Of a stretch of DNA of 6,016 bases, positions 4,245 through 6,016 are shown piece after piece. Under the pieces are notes generated by a model that saw nothing but the letters and a program-made list of their open reading frames with translations, searched no databases and was not told the origin of the DNA. Positions within the stretch are counted from its first letter, which is position 1. Each line of letters opens with the position of its first letter. The position numbers and the translations under genes were made by a program. The DNA is from Candidatus Omnitrophota bacterium (GTDB lineage: Bacteria > Omnitrophota > Gorgyraeia > 2-01-FULL-45-10). The stretch covers positions 1-6,016 of the forward strand of contig JAPLMI010000037.1 in the NCBI GenBank assembly GCA_026387115.1, read 5' to 3'.

Positions 4245-6016
4245 TTAGATCGCCTTGACACATCTTTCGCATAAAGTCGGATGGGATTCATCCTTACCGA
4301 CCATCTCGCTGTAATTCCAGCATCTCTGACATTTATCGCCTTTCGCTTTTTCTACGCTGATCGCAATCGGAAAAGCCTTGTCCAGATCGTTTTTGTCAGC
4401 GGCCGAATCTTTTAATTCCACCTCCGACACGATAAAAAGATACCTCAGGACATCTTTATTGTCACTTAAAAGTTTACTATATCCGCTGTCATTCGTGGAA
4501 AGGATCAATTTCGCCTCAAGGCTTGAACCGATAACATTTGCCTGGCGCCTCTCTTCCAACTTCTTTAAAACAACCTCCCTCACGGCAATGAGTTTTGCCC
4601 ATTTGTCATCCAGCGCCGCATTATAAAGTTTTTCATATTCATTCTCAGGCCACGGTTCGAGGTGTATCGATTCTGATTTATTGTCAAATTTCAGATAACC
4701 CCAGGCCTCGTCAGCGGTGATCGCCAGGATCGGCGCCATTATCTTGAGAAGGCCCTTCAGCAGTTCGAACATCGCCGCCTGCCCGCTCTTCCGCTGGAAC
4801 GAATTAGTTTTAAAAGTATACATTCTATCCTTCAAAATGTCCAGATAAACCGAAGAGATTTCGTAAACGCAGAAATTATAGACATCTCTATAGACCTTAT
4901 GGAATGCAAACGCCTCATAATTCTTTTCCGATTCTTTCACAAGGCTCGCGAACCTCGACAAGATCCACCTGTCGATCTCGAGCATTCGGTCATAAGACAC
5001 CTTGTCTTTCGCCGGATCGAAATCGTAAAGATTTGACAGGAGATATTTATAGGTATTCCGTATTTTTCTATACGCGTCCGATAGCCGCGTCAGGATCTCT
5101 TCCGAAAGCCTCACGTCTTCGCTGTAATCGCTCGACGCGACCCACAGCCTCAGGATATCGGCGCCGTACTTCTTCATCACTTGAGCGGGCGTAATGACAT
5201 TGCCGAGCGACTTCGACATCTTTTTGCCGGCGCCGTCAACGACAAAGCCGTGCGTCAGGACATTTTTATAAGGGGCCGCTTTATCGATAGCCATAGCGGT
5301 TATCAAAGCCGACTGGAACCATCCCCTGTGCTGGTCCGAGCCTTCGAGGTAAAGTTCGCACGGATAATCCAGATCTTTATTCTTCTTTAAGACGGCCTGA
5401 TGGCTTACGCCCGAGTCAAACCAGACATCTATTATATCGGTCTCTTTTCTGAAATTCTCACTCTTGCATTTCGCGCACCGCGCCCCCGCGGGAAGAAGCT
5501 CGCGCTCTTTTCTTGAAAACCATACATCCGCCCCTTCTTTCTCAACCAGCGCCGCAACATGCTCTATGACTTTTGGATCCAACAGGACATCGTTGCATCC
5601 TTCGCAATAAAAAGCGATGATCGGAACGCCCCAATATCTCTGGCGCGACAGGCACCAGTCAGGCCTGTTCTCGACCATAGAGGAGATCCTCGCCCGGCCG
5701 GCCTCCGGTATCCATCTTATTTTTGACGCGATGGCGCCCAGCATTTCCCGCCTCAGATCCTTGTGATCGATCTTCAGGAAATACTGCTCTGTCGCTCGGA
5801 ATATAATAGGTTTCTTGCAGCGCCAGCAGTGCGGATACGAATGTGTCAGATCCTCCCTGTGCATCAATCTGCCCAAAAGCTTCAATTTTTCCAGGATCGG
5901 ACTATTGGCTTTGTACACTTCCAGACGGCTGAATTCCCCGGCAGTATTGTCGAATTTTCCGCGTGAATCCACGAGCATTATCGTAGGAAGCTTATACCGC
6001 TTCCCGGTCATGTAGT
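4245..6016 (-). CDS. ileS: Isoleucyl-tRNA synthetase, C-terminal part (5' end outside window)
   Basis: Cytoplasmic class I aminoacyl-tRNA synthetase that charges tRNA-Ile with isoleucine. About 590 residues are visible, and the frame stays open through the right edge (a Tyr codon precedes the first visible Met), so the N-terminus with the HIGH motif and most of the editing domain is missing. Numbering from that Met at 6011, I see HSYPHCWRC at 58-66, WCLSRQRYWG at 119-128, DVWFDSG at 195-201, SDQHRGWFQS at 225-234 and the KMSKS loop at 264-268. The anticodon-binding helical domain follows. A C-terminal zinc ribbon has Cys561, Cys564, Cys581 and Cys584. Further Cys pairs at 126/129 and 179/182 match the internal zinc site of bacterial IleS. 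The zinc ribbon marks the ordinary bacterial type. It is the first gene of the visible operon, 15 bases ahead of the DksA-like gene. Confidence 0.97.
   Translation of the reverse strand, partial: YMTGKRYKLPTIMLVDSRGKFDNTAGEFSRLEVYKANSPILEKLKLLGRLMHREDLTHSYPHCWRCKKPIIFRATEQYFLKIDHKDLRREMLGAIASKIRWIPEAGRARISSMVENRPDWCLSRQRYWGVPIIAFYCEGCNDVLLDPKVIEHVAALVEKEGADVWFSRKERELLPAGARCAKCKSENFRKETDIIDVWFDSGVSHQAVLKKNKDLDYPCELYLEGSDQHRGWFQSALITAMAIDKAAPYKNVLTHGFVVDGAGKKMSKSLGNVITPAQVMKKYGADILRLWVASSDYSEDVRLSEEILTRLSDAYRKIRNTYKYLLSNLYDFDPAKDKVSYDRMLEIDRWILSRFASLVKESEKNYEAFAFHKVYRDVYNFCVYEISSVYLDILKDRMYTFKTNSFQRKSGQAAMFELLKGLLKIMAPILAITADEAWGYLKFDNKSESIHLEPWPENEYEKLYNAALDDKWAKLIAVREVVLKKLEERRQANVIGSSLEAKLILSTNDSGYSKLLSDNKDVLRYLFIVSEVELKDSAADKNDLDKAFPIAISVEKAKGDKCQRCWNYSEMVGKDESHPTLCERCVKAI

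Noticed and set aside
4245..6016. Mupirocin-resistant, eukaryote-like IleS2
   Set aside because: The C-terminal CxxC...CxxC zinc ribbon and the bacterial motif set indicate the ordinary IleS1 type.

Overview
The window shows a compact bacterial housekeeping operon on the minus strand, followed by a roughly 460-base stretch with no secure gene. In transcription order (right to left) the genes are: the C-terminal part of isoleucyl-tRNA synthetase (ileS, cut by the right edge), a TraR/DksA-family zinc-finger protein with a lysine-rich tail, lipoprotein signal peptidase (lspA), prolipoprotein diacylglyceryl transferase (lgt), an RluD-type 23S rRNA pseudouridine synthase, and EPSP synthase (aroA). 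The genes are nearly fused: a 15-base gap, a 4-base ATGA overlap, a 19-base overlap, a 31-base overlap, then a 4-base gap. They are almost certainly co-transcribed and translationally coupled, from a promoter beyond the right edge.

LspA and Lgt are the two essential membrane enzymes of lipoprotein maturation. IleS and RluD serve translation, AroA serves aromatic amino acid synthesis, and the DksA-like protein may tune transcription. The gene order, the diderm-style lipoprotein enzymes, the class II AroA and the moderate GC suggest an uncultured diderm lineage such as Omnitrophota. That assignment is inference from gene order and protein style, not proof.

The unusual part is positions 161-437, just downstream of aroA. 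It is one very large imperfect inverted repeat: eleven paired segments, 76 hand-counted base pairs, nested around a loop at 302-314. A separate C4/G4 hairpin is inserted on the right arm and a 29-base AT-rich insert sits on the left arm. Interruptions in the stem are rich in G and A on the plus strand, including tandem GA/GA mismatches. This is what a structured RNA or single-stranded DNA made from the plus strand would show. Long open frames cross it on both strands, but they are by-products of the palindrome. It is either an undescribed structured RNA or a fold-back (MITE-like or REP-like) mobile element.

Positions 1-160 hold a small hairpin and the start of an unidentified minus-strand open frame that runs off the left edge. 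No tRNA, rRNA, CRISPR array, transposase gene or clear intrinsic terminator was seen.
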